From NCBI GenBank assembly GCA_026708005.1, contig JAPOVR010000084.1:1-59270 (forward strand): DNA of 59,270 nt, written 5' to 3'. How positions within the stretch are numbered: position 1 is the first letter of the stretch; each line of letters starts with the position of its first letter. Below, one piece after another: positions 17,552 through 26,091 of this stretch. Source of the DNA: Actinomycetes bacterium. GTDB lineage: Bacteria; Actinomycetota; Thermoleophilia; Gaiellales; Gaiellaceae. Below the pieces are notes generated by a model that had not been told where the DNA came from, made no database searches, and saw only the letters and a program-made list of their open reading frames with translations. The translations under genes and the position numbers were made by a program.

Positions 17552-19501
17552 ATGCCTCGATTCGCCTCGGTCTACCCGCTCGTCCTCACCCGCGAGCTCG
17601 ATCGCCCGTTCACGTATCTCGGGGATGGGCTCGAGAGGGGGACGGTCGTGAGCGTGCCGTTCGGGAGAACGCAACGGCGCGGCGTCGTCGCCGAGGTGCT
17701 CGACGAGGCGCCTGCCGGCATCGATCCGGCGCCCATCGGCGAGGTGCTCGGGTCGGTTCCGCCCGGACTGGTCGATCTGGCCCTCTGGCTGGCCGACTAC
17801 TATGGGTCGACGCCGGCGCGGGCGCTCGGGCTGGTTGCCCCGTCCGAGCGCCGCCCACGCGCCAGCGGGGTCAGGGTGGGATCCGCCGCCGTGGAGGCCG
17901 CCGCGGGACTCGTGGGCGAGGAGCCGCCGGCGGGGCTCACCGAGGAGCAGGCCGCCGCGGTCGCCCGCATCGAGGCCGCCTTCGGCAGCGGCGCCTCCGT
18001 GCTGCTCTCGGGCGTCACGGGCAGCGGCAAGACCGAGGTGTACCTGAGGGCGTGCAGCACCGCGATCAGCCGAGGCCACGGCGCCATCGTGCTCGTTCCC
18101 GAGATCGGGCTGACGCCTCAGGCGGCCGCGCGGTTTCGGGCCCGCTTCGGCGATCGCGTCGCCGTGCTCCACTCGGGGCTTGGCGACGCCGCTCGGCGGG
18201 ACGAGCGTCGGCGTATCTCCTCCGGCGCCGCGCCGATCGTCGTGGGCGCGCGCTCTGCGGTCTTCGCGCCCGTGCCGAGGCTCGGCCTCATCTGCGTGGA
18301 CGAGGAGCACGACGCCTCCTTCAAGCACGAGGCCGATCCGCGGTACGACGCCCGGACGGTCGCGGCGAAGCGCGCGGCGCTAGAAGGAGCGGTCGCCGTC
18401 TTCGGGAGCGCGACCCCCCGGCCCGAGAGCTGGCACGCGCTCGAGCACGTGCGGCTGGGGACGCGCGTGGGGGCCCCGCTGCCCCGGGTCCGTCTCGTCG
18501 ACCTGCGGCGTGAGGCCGGCTATCCCCTGTCGAGCCCGCTCCTCGCGCGGCTCGGCCAGATCGCCGATGCCGGCGGGAAGGCTGTGCTGCTCGTGAATCG
18601 CCGTGGGGTGGCACCCGCGATCCACTGCCGCTCGTGCGGGGCGACCTCGCGCTGCCGCTCCTGCGATGTGACGCTCGTCCTGCACACCGACGGGAGGCTC
18701 CACTGCCACCACTGCGGATACGAGGAGCCGCTCGCGGCAACCTGCCCGGTCTGCAACTCAGCCGAGCTCGCGCGCCTGGGAGCCGGTGCGCAGCACGTCG
18801 AGCGTGAGCTCGCGGCGGCGTTGCCCGAGTTGCCGATTCTCCGCCTGGACGCGGATGCGGCAGCTCAGCCCGGGCGGCGTGGGGAGGTGTTGGCGGGGTT
18901 CGCTCACGCCGAGCGGGCCGTGCTGGTGGGGACCCAAATGGTCGCCAAGGGCCACCACTTTGAAGGCGTCGCGCTCTCCGCTGTCATCGACGCGGGCACC
19001 GAGCTGTGGGCGCCGGATTTTCGGGCCGAGGAGAGGACGTTCCAGCTCGTGACGCAGCTCGCTGGCCGCAGCGGGCGGGAGCGGGAGGGCGAGGTGATCG
19101 TGCAGACGTTCGACCCCGACGCACGGCCGGTGCGGCTCGCCGCGAGGCACGCGGTCGGCGAGTTCGTGCGGAGCGAGCTCGCGCGGCGCCGGGAGCTGTC
19201 ATACCCGCCCTTCGCTCGGCTCGTGCGTCTCCAGGTGAGCGGCCCCGTCGCCGGTCCGCCGCTCTCAGCACTCAGCGAGCTGCGTGCCGCCCTCCTCGAC
19301 GCCGGGGGCGTCGAGGCGGCGCTCGGCCCCGCTGCGCTCATCCGCCTGCGCAACCGCCACCGTGCCCACATCCTCCTGAAGACGCAGGATGTGCGGCGGG
19401 TGGCCACCGCCGTGCGGCGGCTCCTCGCAGCCGCCTCGCCGGCGCTGCGGCGCGACGGCCTGACGGCCTCGGTTGACATCGATCCCCAGACCGTGAGCTG
19501 A
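17552..19501 (+). CDS. priA: primosomal protein N' (replication restart helicase)
   Basis: PriA reloads the replisome at stalled forks. From ATG 17552 the protein has 649 residues. An N-terminal 3'-DNA-binding domain (YPLVLTRELDRPFTYL ... VPFGRTQRRGVVAE) is followed by the helicase core with Walker A GVTGSGKTEVYL near residues 155-163 and Walker B DEEHD near 250. Paired-Cys zinc motifs come next (CRSCGATSRCRSCDVTLV, LHCHHCGYEE and CPVCNS), then the LVGTQMVAKGHHF and QLAGRSGRERE motifs. Unlike the helicase-dead PriA of some actinobacteria, the ATPase residues are all present. It is the first gene of a priA-def-fmt run. Confidence 0.94.
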   Translation: MPRFASVYPLVLTRELDRPFTYLGDGLERGTVVSVPFGRTQRRGVVAEVLDEAPAGIDPAPIGEVLGSVPPGLVDLALWLADYYGSTPARALGLVAPSERRPRASGVRVGSAAVEAAAGLVGEEPPAGLTEEQAAAVARIEAAFGSGASVLLSGVTGSGKTEVYLRACSTAISRGHGAIVLVPEIGLTPQAAARFRARFGDRVAVLHSGLGDAARRDERRRISSGAAPIVVGARSAVFAPVPRLGLICVDEEHDASFKHEADPRYDARTVAAKRAALEGAVAVFGSATPRPESWHALEHVRLGTRVGAPLPRVRLVDLRREAGYPLSSPLLARLGQIADAGGKAVLLVNRRGVAPAIHCRSCGATSRCRSCDVTLVLHTDGRLHCHHCGYEEPLAATCPVCNSAELARLGAGAQHVERELAAALPELPILRLDADAAAQPGRRGEVLAGFAHAERAVLVGTQMVAKGHHFEGVALSAVIDAGTELWAPDFRAEERTFQLVTQLAGRSGREREGEVIVQTFDPDARPVRLAARHAVGEFVRSELARRRELSYPPFARLVRLQVSGPVAGPPLSALSELRAALLDAGGVEAALGPAALIRLRNRHRAHILLKTQDVRRVATAVRRLLAAASPALRRDGLTASVDIDPQTVS

Positions 19502-19531
19502 GCGGTCGGCGGTGCCCTGCGCGCCAGGACG

Positions 19532-19537
19532 TACACT
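19532..19537 (+). promoter_or_regulatory. -10 box of def (leaderless)
   Basis: TACACT, 6 nt before GTG 19544. Confidence 0.55.
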
Positions 19538-19543
19538 GCTGCC

Positions 19544-20140
19544 GTGACCGAGACGGAGCAGGTAGAGGCCGAGGACGAGGCGGCGGCCGAGCCCGCCGAT
19601 CCCGAGCTGGAGGCGCGCCGCGATTTCGCGCTCGCTCAGGTGCGGCAGTACCCGGACAGCGCCCTGCGCATGCGGGCTCGGGAGGTCGAGGAGTTCGGCG
19701 AGCCGCTCGAGCGGCTGGTCGGGCGCATGATCCGGCTGATGAACGACGCCTGCGGCGTGGGTCTTGCTGCCCCTCAGGTTGGGGTTCTCCAGCGGATCCT
19801 CGTCTACCAGGCAGACCCCGAATCCGACGCTGTGGCGCTCGTGAACCCATCGATCGTCTCGGGCTCGCCCGAGGTCGAGACAGGCGAGGAGGGCTGCCTG
19901 TCGCTTGCCAGGGCGACCGTCACCGTCGATGTCGAACGGTCCTCCACCGTTACCGTCGAGGGCTGCGGCGCGGACGGAGCTGCGGTGCGAATTGAGGCAG
20001 ATGGCCTCGAGGCGCGCGTTCTCCAGCACGAGATCGACCACCTGGATGGCGTGCTGATCATCGACCGGACGAGCGCCGAGGAACGCAAGCGGGCCCTCGG
20101 AGAGCTGCGTCCGGCCCCGCAGCTTGGCCGCGCGCGGTAA
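19544..20140 (+). CDS. def: peptide deformylase
   Basis: Removes the N-formyl group from nascent proteins. All three metal-site motifs are present: GVGLAAPQVG near residue 71, EGCLS near 115 (Cys ligand) and QHEIDHLDG near 162 (two His ligands and the catalytic Glu). The 198 residues include an acidic N-terminal extension of about 30 residues (TETEQVEAEDEAAAEPADPE) before the usual start of the family. GTG 19544 is chosen because of the TACACT box 6 nt upstream. Together with fmt it forms the formylation/deformylation pair. Confidence 0.94.
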   Translation: MTETEQVEAEDEAAAEPADPELEARRDFALAQVRQYPDSALRMRAREVEEFGEPLERLVGRMIRLMNDACGVGLAAPQVGVLQRILVYQADPESDAVALVNPSIVSGSPEVETGEEGCLSLARATVTVDVERSSTVTVEGCGADGAAVRIEADGLEARVLQHEIDHLDGVLIIDRTSAEERKRALGELRPAPQLGRAR

Positions 20141-20216
20141 GCCCCTGTCGGCCCCCGCCGGCGGGAGCGCCGCCACCGCTGTTGGCAGCTCGTGCTCGGC
20201 CTCAGCGGGCCACCGT

Positions 20217-21026
20217 GTGCGCCTGATCGTCGCTGCGACCGCGCCCTTCGGGGCGGCCGTCCTCGAGGGGCTCGCCGCCGACCACGAGATTGCGCTCGTG
20301 CTGACGCGGCCCAACTCCCGTCGAGGCCGGGGGCGGCGTCTTCAGCCGACGCCGGCGAAGGAGCGCGCCGAGCGGCTGGGCATCCCGGTCATGCAGCCGG
20401 ATCGGCTCACAGAGAATCCCGAGGGCGCCGACGTCGTCATCGTCGCCGCCTACGGCGTGATCATCCCCTCGAAGCTCCTCGAGCGGCAGCTCTGGCTTAA
20501 CGTCCACCCGTCGCTGCTCCCTCGCTGGCGTGGCGCCGCACCGGTCGAGCGGGCGATCATGACGGGCGATACGCAGACCGGCGTTACCGTTCACCGAACG
20601 ACGGCTGAGCTCGATGCCGGCCAGATCGCCGCTCAGGCGTCGTTCTCGATCGGCCCGGACGACAACGCCGCCTCGGTCTACGAGCGGGCGGTGCCGCTGG
20701 CGGTCGAGCTGGTGAGCGGCGTGCTCCCGGAGCCGCGTTTCGTTCCGCAGCCCACGGCCGGAGTCACCTACGCGGAGAAGATTACCGCGCAGGATCGGCT
20801 CGTCGACTTCGAGCGTCCCGCCGAGTCGATCGTCAACCAGGTGCGCGCTCTCGCGCCGCACATCGGCGCTCGCGCCGAGCTCGACGGTCGGCCGATCCTG
20901 ATCTGGGAGGCCCGGGTCGCCCGACCGGGTGCGGTTCTCGGGGCGGGCGGGGTCGAGCTGCTCGTCGTCCAGCCGGAGGGGGGTAGGCGGATGAGCGCTT
21001 CCGAGTACGTGCGGGGGCGTCGTTAG
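20217..21026 (+). CDS. fmt: methionyl-tRNA formyltransferase
   Basis: Formylates initiator Met-tRNA with 10-formyl-THF. The catalytic residues are in WLNVHPSLLPRWRGAAP (Asn, His) and ELDAGQIAAQ (Asp). The loop RPNSRRGRGRRLQPTPAKERAERLGIPVMQP is also typical. The C-terminal OB-fold part is recognisable but compact. Starting at GTG 20217 (VRLIVAATAPFGA) the protein has 269 residues, against about 300-315 for the family. An earlier start at 20124 would add low-complexity sequence and overlap def. The next gene, rsmB in most genomes, is reduced to a stub here. Confidence 0.88.
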   Translation: MRLIVAATAPFGAAVLEGLAADHEIALVLTRPNSRRGRGRRLQPTPAKERAERLGIPVMQPDRLTENPEGADVVIVAAYGVIIPSKLLERQLWLNVHPSLLPRWRGAAPVERAIMTGDTQTGVTVHRTTAELDAGQIAAQASFSIGPDDNAASVYERAVPLAVELVSGVLPEPRFVPQPTAGVTYAEKITAQDRLVDFERPAESIVNQVRALAPHIGARAELDGRPILIWEARVARPGAVLGAGGVELLVVQPEGGRRMSASEYVRGRR

Positions 21027-21175
21027 CGTCGGCCGCGCGCCGGGTGGGGCGCTGCGTCGTGGTCCGCACCTTCGAGGCTGGCGCCTCCCCAGCCGATCGC
21101 GCGCTCGTCGATGTTCCCTGCTCGGGCCCGGGAGTTCTGGCGTCCAGCCTCCTCGCGCAGACCTGCGCTGGCCAC
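21027..21175 (+). pseudogene. rsmB: remnant of rsmB (16S rRNA m5C967 methyltransferase)
   Basis: Between fmt and rpe, where rsmB (sun/fmu) usually lies, only about 50 codons are recognisable. In the frame starting GTG 21044 they read RCVVVRTFEAGASPADRALVDVPCSGPGVLAS (given here with gaps in meaning, not full length). The block 'ADRALVDVPCSGPGVLAS' is motif IV of RNA m5C methyltransferases with its Pro-Cys. The N-terminal NusB-like domain, the AdoMet motif I and the catalytic motif VI are absent. A full-length gene would need about 1.3 kb; the whole fmt-rpe gap is 175 bp. I infer a large internal deletion. Confidence 0.6.
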
Positions 21176-21189
21176 CGTGTCTCGCTCCC

Positions 21190-21195
21190 TAAGAT
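21190..21195 (+). promoter_or_regulatory. -10 box of rpe (leaderless)
   Basis: TAAGAT, 6 nt before ATG 21202. Confidence 0.5.
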
Positions 21196-21201
21196 CCCGG
21201 C

Positions 21202-21879
21202 ATGTCGTGGAGCGACTGGACCCGCGGGACCGAGATCGAGCCCTCGATCTATGCGGCTGACTTCGCGCGGCTCGGAGAGCAGCTAGACGAGGTGCTGAGC
21301 GCTGGGGCGCGCATCCTGCACTTCGATATCGGTGACGGACACTTCGTGCCGCCGGTGACGATTGGGCCGGTCGTGCTGCGCTCGATCGAGGTGATGGTGC
21401 ACGAGGTGGGCGGCGTCCTCGACTGTCACCTCATGGTCGAGAATCCCGCTCGGCACTTCCGGGAGCTCGCCGAGTCGGGAGCCGACAGCGTCACGTTCCA
21501 CGTCGAGGTCGTCGACGACATCGCGTCGGTCGTTGACGAGGCGCGCTTGCTCGGGCTCGGTGTCGGGATCGCGCTCAATCCCGGCACGGATCTCGACGCC
21601 GTCGCCGAGGCAGCTCGGGACGTCGACTTCGCGCTGTGCATGAGCATCGATCCGGGGTACTCGGGCCAGGCGTTCATGACCGAGGCGCTGCCGCGCATCG
21701 CTCAGCTGCGCTCGCTGCTACCGGAGGCGGTCTCCGTGCAGGTCGATGGCGGGATCAACGCCGACACGGCACCGCAGGCGCGGGCGGCCGGTGCGAACCT
21801 GCTCGTCGCCGGCAGCGCCGTGTTCTGCCAAGACAACGCTGCTGCGGCCTACCGTGAGCTCGTCCAAGCTGTCAGCTGA
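21202..21879 (+). CDS. rpe: ribulose-phosphate 3-epimerase
   Basis: Interconverts ribulose 5-phosphate and xylulose 5-phosphate; ribulose 5-phosphate is also the substrate of the RibB half of ribBA downstream. The TIM-barrel motifs are EPSIYAADFARLGEQ, the metal-site LHFDIGDGHFVPPVTIGP (family usually HxDxMDG), CHLMVENPARH, and CMSIDPGYSGQAF. The C-terminal QVDGGIN with the catalytic Asp and GSAVF close the barrel. The 225-residue length is normal. The gene overlaps ribD by 26 nt. Confidence 0.92.
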   Translation: MSWSDWTRGTEIEPSIYAADFARLGEQLDEVLSAGARILHFDIGDGHFVPPVTIGPVVLRSIEVMVHEVGGVLDCHLMVENPARHFRELAESGADSVTFHVEVVDDIASVVDEARLLGLGVGIALNPGTDLDAVAEAARDVDFALCMSIDPGYSGQAFMTEALPRIAQLRSLLPEAVSVQVDGGINADTAPQARAAGANLLVAGSAVFCQDNAAAAYRELVQAVS

Positions 21880-22867
21880 GGATGAAGGGTGCCTCGGGCG
21901 AGCGCTTGCGCTCGCCGAGCGCGGTCGCTTCACGGTGGCGCCCAACCCGCTCGTCGGCTGCATCATCACAACTCCCGACGGCCGGATCGTCGGTGAGGGG
22001 TGGCACGAGCGTCCGGGCGGCGATCACGCCGAGAGGGTCGCGCTTCGCGCTGCCGGGGAGGCCGCTGCGGGAGCAACCGCCTACGTGACGCTCGAGCCGT
22101 GCGCCCACTATGGCACCACGCCGCCGTGCGCGGATGCCCTCATTAGCGCGGGGGTCACGCGCGTGGTTGCCTGTGTGACCGATCCCAACCCGAAGACCGA
22201 CGGCGTGGGCTTTGCCGCCCTTCGCCAAGCGGGCATCAGGGTCGAGGTCGGCTCGGGCGAGCTTGCGTGGCGCGCCCGCGTGCAGAACCAGGGGTTTCGT
22301 CGGTGGGTGAGCGCCGGCCGTCCCTTCGTCACGTACAAGGCAGCGGTGACCCTCGACGGGCGTCTTGCGGCGTCGAGCGGCGAGTCGCGCTGGATCTCTG
22401 GGTCTGAGAGCCGGCGGCGTGTGCACGCGGAGCGGGCCCGCGCGCACGCGGTCGCGGTCGGTATGGGCACTGTGCGGGCCGATCGTCCGCTCTTGACCGC
22501 GCGCGGCGTCGCGGCCCCGCGCCAGCCGCGGCGGCTCGCGTTCGGCCGCGGACCGCTCCCCGCTGACTCAGAGCTCGAGCTGTGCACCGGCGCCCTTCGC
22601 GATGAGCTGGCGCGACTCGCCGAAGAGGGGGTGCAGACGCTGCTCCTCGAGGGAGGGCCGACGCTCGCCGGATCGTTCCTGCGCGCAGGCCTGATCGATA
22701 GGCTGCTGCTGTTCGTGGCACCGAAGCTGATCGGCGGGGCCGACAGCCCGCCGATCTTCGCCGGCCCGGGCGCCGCGAGCATGGAGGAAGCCCTCGCTGT
22801 CAGTCACGTCTCGTGGGAGCCGGTCGGCGACGACCTGATGGTGATCGGCTACCTGCAGGAGCCGTAA
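21854..22867 (+). CDS. ribD: bifunctional riboflavin deaminase/reductase
   Basis: Carries out the second and third steps of the pyrimidine branch of riboflavin synthesis. The N-terminal deaminase has the zinc motifs DHAERVAL and [12 protein letters not shown]. The C-terminal reductase begins at [16 protein letters not shown] and contains [32 protein letters not shown] and [17 protein letters not shown] 21854 is the first usable start and overlaps rpe by 26 nt; it gives 337 residues, a little short of the typical 350-370. No FMN riboswitch precedes it because the upstream region is rpe coding sequence. Confidence 0.92.
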   Translation: MSSSKLSAEDEGCLGRALALAERGRFTVAPNPLVGCIITTPDGRIVGEGWHERPGGDHAERVALRAAGEAAAGATAYVTLEPCAHYGTTPPCADALISAGVTRVVACVTDPNPKTDGVGFAALRQAGIRVEVGSGELAWRARVQNQGFRRWVSAGRPFVTYKAAVTLDGRLAASSGESRWISGSESRRRVHAERARAHAVAVGMGTVRADRPLLTARGVAAPRQPRRLAFGRGPLPADSELELCTGALRDELARLAEEGVQTLLLEGGPTLAGSFLRAGLIDRLLLFVAPKLIGGADSPPIFAGPGAASMEEALAVSHVSWEPVGDDLMVIGYLQEP

Positions 22868-22918
22868 GGCGGGCTCCGGCGCCGGCCTCTCCCGACCCTT
22901 CACCGGCACCCCGGCCGT

Positions 22919-22924
22919 TATCCT
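22919..22924 (+). promoter_or_regulatory. -10 box of ribE (leaderless)
   Basis: TATCCT, 6 nt before GTG 22931. The 63-bp gap after ribD is too short for an RFN (FMN riboswitch) element. Confidence 0.5.
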
Positions 22925-22930
22925 CGCGCC

Positions 22931-23530
22931 GTGTTCACGGGAATCGTGCAGGAGCTCGGAACGGTCGAGTCGCTGACGGGCGACGCCGACGGCGTGCACA
23001 TCACACTCCGGGCGGCGGCGGTGGCCCCGAGCGTCGGGGTCGGTGACAGCGTCGCGCTGAACGGCTGCTGTCTGACGGTGACCGGGGTGGAGGGATCGCT
23101 CTTGCACTTCGATGCGGTGCCGGAGACCCTGAGCCGCACGCCGCTTGGCCAGCTCGCGCCCGGCACGCCGGTGAACGTCGAGCCGGCACTGCGCGCCGGC
23201 GAGCCGCTGGGCGGGCACCTGATCCAGGGGCACGTCGATGGCACGGGCGTCGTGCGCAGCGTCGAGCCAGACGGGGAGGGGAGCCGCATCCGGATCGACG
23301 CGGCACCTGAGCTCGTTCGTTACTGCGTCGAGAAGGGGTCGATCACCGTCGATGGGGTGAGCCTGACGGTTGCGTCGGTGAGCGCCACGAGCGTCGAGAT
23401 CGCGCTGATTCCGCACACGCTGGCGGCGACGACGCTCGGGCGGGTCGCGGTCGGGCAGCGCGTCAACCTCGAGGTCGATGTGCTTGCCAAGTACGTCGAG
23501 CGGCTCCTCAATCGGTCTGACAGTGGCTGA
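22931..23530 (+). CDS. ribE: riboflavin synthase, alpha chain
   Basis: Dismutates two lumazines to riboflavin. The N-terminus [15 protein letters not shown] is diagnostic, and two lumazine-binding repeats are visible. Repeat 1 contains [15 protein letters not shown] with AETL-like [12 protein letters not shown], and repeat 2 contains [29 protein letters not shown] and [31 protein letters not shown]. The length of 199 residues is normal. It is followed by ribBA after 43 bp. Confidence 0.94.
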   Translation: MFTGIVQELGTVESLTGDADGVHITLRAAAVAPSVGVGDSVALNGCCLTVTGVEGSLLHFDAVPETLSRTPLGQLAPGTPVNVEPALRAGEPLGGHLIQGHVDGTGVVRSVEPDGEGSRIRIDAAPELVRYCVEKGSITVDGVSLTVASVSATSVEIALIPHTLAATTLGRVAVGQRVNLEVDVLAKYVERLLNRSDSG

Positions 23531-23559
23531 CGTAGGTCGTGGAATGACCGACAGCGCGA

Positions 23560-23565
23560 TACGAT
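23560..23565 (+). promoter_or_regulatory. -10 box of ribBA (leaderless)
   Basis: TACGAT, 8 nt before GTG 23574. An internal promoter would let ribBA and ribH be expressed apart from ribDE. Confidence 0.45.
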
Positions 23566-23573
23566 CAGAGAAC

Positions 23574-24866
23574 GTGGACACGCAGAAGGCCGCCCAAGCT
23601 ACCAAGCCGGCGCCGTTCGCAACGATCGAGGAGGCGATCGAGGACATCCGCAACGGCCGGCTCGTCGTCGTCGTGGATGCGCCGGACCGAGAGAACGAGG
23701 GAGACCTGACGATCGCCGCGCAGTTCGCGACGCCGGAGGCGGTCAACTTTATGGCGACGCACGGGCGTGGGCTCATCTGCCTGTGCATCACCGATGAGCG
23801 CTGCGAGGAGCTTGGCCTGCGCCAGATGACGAGCAGGAACGAGACGCCGAATCAGACCGCCTTCACCGTCTCGATCGAGGCTCGCGACGGCGTGACGACC
23901 GGTATCTCGGCCCACGACCGCGCTCACACCATCCAGGTTGCGATCGACCCGACCCGAGGGCCGCTCGACATCGTTCAGCCCGGGCACGTCTTCCCGCTCA
24001 GGGCGCGGCCGGGCGGCGTGCTGCAGCGCGCCGGGCAAACCGAGGCCGCCATCGATCTCGCTCGGCTCGCCGGGCTGAATCAGGCGGGGGTGATTTGCGA
24101 GATCCTGAACGAGGACGGGACGATGGCGCGGGTCCCTGACCTGATCCCGTACTGCCTCGAGCACGGCCTGAAGATGATCACGATCGCCGACCTGATCGAG
24201 TACCGGCGGCGCACCGAGAAGCTCGTGGAGCGCATGATCTCCGTGCGTCTGCCGACGAGGTTCGGAGAGTTCACGGCGGTTGCGTTCAAGGAGGTCCTGA
24301 CGGACAAGGACCACGTGGCGCTCATCCGCGGCAGTGTCGCAGGCAAGGAGAACGTCCTCGTGCGCGTGCACTCGGAGTGTCTGACCGGGGACGTGTTCCA
24401 CTCGCTGCGCTGCGACTGCGGCGAGCAGCTGGAGCTCGCTCTCGAGCGGATCGCGGACGAGGAGCATGGGGTGCTCCTGTACCTCTCCCAAGAGGGCCGG
24501 GGCATCGGCCTCCTCAACAAGCTGCGGGCATACGAGCTCCAGGAGAACGGTCTCGATACGGTCGAGGCGAACCTCGAGCTTGGCTTTGCAGCCGATATGA
24601 GGGAATACGGCATCGGCTCGCAGATCCTGTCGGAGCTTGGCCTCTCGACGATCAGGATCCTCACGAACAACCCGCGCAAGATCTCAGGGATCGAGGGCTT
24701 TGGCCTCACGGTTATCGAGCAGGTGCCCATCGTCGTGTCGCCGAACCTCGAGAACCGCCGCTACCTCGAGGTCAAGCGGGACAAGCTCGGCCATCGCCTC
24801 CATCACCAGGGCCAGCGTACTTCGCTCCCAAGTCCGCGCTCGCCGCTGCGCCGCTCGCAGGGATGA
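23574..24866 (+). CDS. ribBA: DHBP synthase / GTP cyclohydrolase II fusion
   Basis: The N-terminal half makes 3,4-dihydroxy-2-butanone 4-phosphate: [56 protein letters not shown] and the [25 protein letters not shown] block are all present. The C-terminal half is GTP cyclohydrolase II, with zinc-binding [21 protein letters not shown] (three Cys), [20 protein letters not shown] and LTNNPRKI. From GTG 23574 it has 430 residues. Longer in-frame starts would overlap ribE. The stop overlaps ribH as ATGA. Confidence 0.95.
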   Translation: MDTQKAAQATKPAPFATIEEAIEDIRNGRLVVVVDAPDRENEGDLTIAAQFATPEAVNFMATHGRGLICLCITDERCEELGLRQMTSRNETPNQTAFTVSIEARDGVTTGISAHDRAHTIQVAIDPTRGPLDIVQPGHVFPLRARPGGVLQRAGQTEAAIDLARLAGLNQAGVICEILNEDGTMARVPDLIPYCLEHGLKMITIADLIEYRRRTEKLVERMISVRLPTRFGEFTAVAFKEVLTDKDHVALIRGSVAGKENVLVRVHSECLTGDVFHSLRCDCGEQLELALERIADEEHGVLLYLSQEGRGIGLLNKLRAYELQENGLDTVEANLELGFAADMREYGIGSQILSELGLSTIRILTNNPRKISGIEGFGLTVIEQVPIVVSPNLENRRYLEVKRDKLGHRLHHQGQRTSLPSPRSPLRRSQG

Positions 24867-25465
24867 GCGACGAGCGAGGGCACGAAGCCGGCACCGTCGC
24901 CGGCATTGGGGCGGGTCGCGGGCCGGGTGGCACCGGCATCCCTGAGCCTGAGCACGCGCCCGGCGAGCTGCTCATCCCGAGCGATGTTCGAACGTTCTCG
25001 GGCTCGCCGAGCGGCGCGCGGCGCGCTGTCGGCATCACGGTGAGCCGCTTCAACGGCGACATCACGACTGTCCTTCTGGGCTCGGCCATCGAGACGCTCG
25101 AGAACGCGGGCGTGACCCGCGGCGCAATCGACGTGATGCCGGTCCCGGGAGCCTTCGAGCTGCCGCTCGCCGCCATGGCTCTGGCCAAGACCAAGCGCTA
25201 CGGCTGCATTCTCGCGCTCGGGTGCGTGATCCGTGGCGAGACGCCCCACTTCGACTTGGTGGCCGCCGAGGCTGCGAGCGGTGTCCAGCTCGCCAGTCTC
25301 GAGACGGGTATCCCCGTCGCGTTCGGCGTCCTCACGTGTGAGACGCGCGAGCAGGCCGAGCGGCGTGCGAGCGGCGCGCACGGCGGCAAGGGGCGCGAGG
25401 CAGCGCTGACGGCTCTCGAGATGGCCGACGCGCTCGCGCGGTTGCGCGCGGGCGTCAATCGGTAG
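24863..25465 (+). CDS. ribH: 6,7-dimethyl-8-ribityllumazine synthase
   Basis: Condenses the two branches of the riboflavin pathway. The conserved core starts at AVGITVSRFNGDIT, followed by VPGAFELPLAAMALAKTKRYGCILALGCVIRGETPHFDLVA (shown by parts: the pyrimidine site and the RGETxHF motif with catalytic His) and GVLTCETREQAERRA. ATG 24863 in the ATGA overlap with ribBA gives 200 residues. About 55 of these precede the core and are Gly/Pro-rich, an extension not usual for this family of about 155 residues. A later start (for example at a GTG near the core) cannot be excluded. Confidence 0.9.
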   Translation: MSDERGHEAGTVAGIGAGRGPGGTGIPEPEHAPGELLIPSDVRTFSGSPSGARRAVGITVSRFNGDITTVLLGSAIETLENAGVTRGAIDVMPVPGAFELPLAAMALAKTKRYGCILALGCVIRGETPHFDLVAAEAASGVQLASLETGIPVAFGVLTCETREQAERRASGAHGGKGREAALTALEMADALARLRAGVNR

Positions 25466-25547
25466 CGGGCGCGCGGGGAGACGCCGGCCACGCGCCCTCG
25501 CGCCGGCCGCCAACCCTGTCGGCTCTGCTCGCGCCTTGGACGGGCGC

Positions 25548-25739
25548 CTAGATTGCCTTCTGGACGTTGCCGGACTTCAGGCAGCGGGTGCAGACGTAGA
25601 CGCGTCTGGGGACATCGTCGATCCAGACGCGCACGCGCTGGAGGTTCGGGTTGAAGCGTCGCTTCGTGGCCACCATCGAGTGGCTCCGGTTGTTCCCGAA
25701 GCCGGGGCCCTTCCCGCAGATGGTACAGACGCGCGCCAT
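25548..25739 (-). CDS. rpmB: 50S ribosomal protein L28
   Basis: Short basic ribosomal protein of 63 residues. [34 protein letters not shown] matches the N-terminal L28 signature by parts (zinc-type Cys pair CxxC, RSHS, KRRFxPNLQ), and the second Cys pair is in [12 protein letters not shown] 25739 is preceded by a TACACT box. Although recG follows on the plus strand, the two are divergent; L28 next to recG is a common arrangement. Confidence 0.93.
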   Translation of the reverse strand: MARVCTICGKGPGFGNNRSHSMVATKRRFNPNLQRVRVWIDDVPRRVYVCTRCLKSGNVQKAI

Positions 25740-25750
25740 GTCGAGAACGA

Positions 25751-25756
25751 AGTGTA
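25751..25756 (-). promoter_or_regulatory. -10 box of rpmB
   Basis: TACACT on the minus strand, 11 nt before ATG 25739; very short or no leader. Confidence 0.5.
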
Positions 25757-25877
25757 CATCGAGCCAGCGAGCCTCCCAAGGTCGGCCTTGCGGCGCCGTG
25801 GGCTGGCCCGGTTCTGACGCGCTGGGTTGCCGGGTCGCCCGAGCTGGCTCTCCGCCGCCTTGGCGATACTTGTGCCG

Positions 25878-26091
25878 ATGACGGAACGAATCCGAATCGA
25901 CACGGCCATCGTCGGAGAACAGCGGGTTGTGCCGGCCGGCCAGCGAGGGACTCGGCTCCGCAGCAGATCCTCGGTCCGTGGCCTGTGCGGCAGGCGGAGC
26001 GCCTCTGCTCGCCGCGCCCTGTCTCACCACTCCCCGCGGCCTGCACACCGTGGCCGGGACGATCCGTGAACCGGCGGCCGGCACGGCCTGA
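25878..26091 (+). other. unassigned short ORF region between rpmB and recG
   Basis: ATG 25878 has a GATACT box exactly 7 nt upstream, the same layout as the leaderless genes nearby. Its frame reads [21 protein letters not shown] and then degenerates into an Arg/Ser-rich tail ending at 26069. A second frame is open to TGA 26089-26091, directly abutting the recG GTG, and reads [21 protein letters not shown] single indel near 25930-25970 would join the two. In many genomes a DAK2/Asp23-type gene lies here. I cannot recognise a family, so this may be a stub of a lost gene or a novel small protein. Confidence 0.3.

Noticed and set aside
22868-22930. FMN riboswitch before the riboflavin genes
   Set aside because: The gap is 63 bp and lacks the conserved RFN helices; ribD itself starts within rpe.
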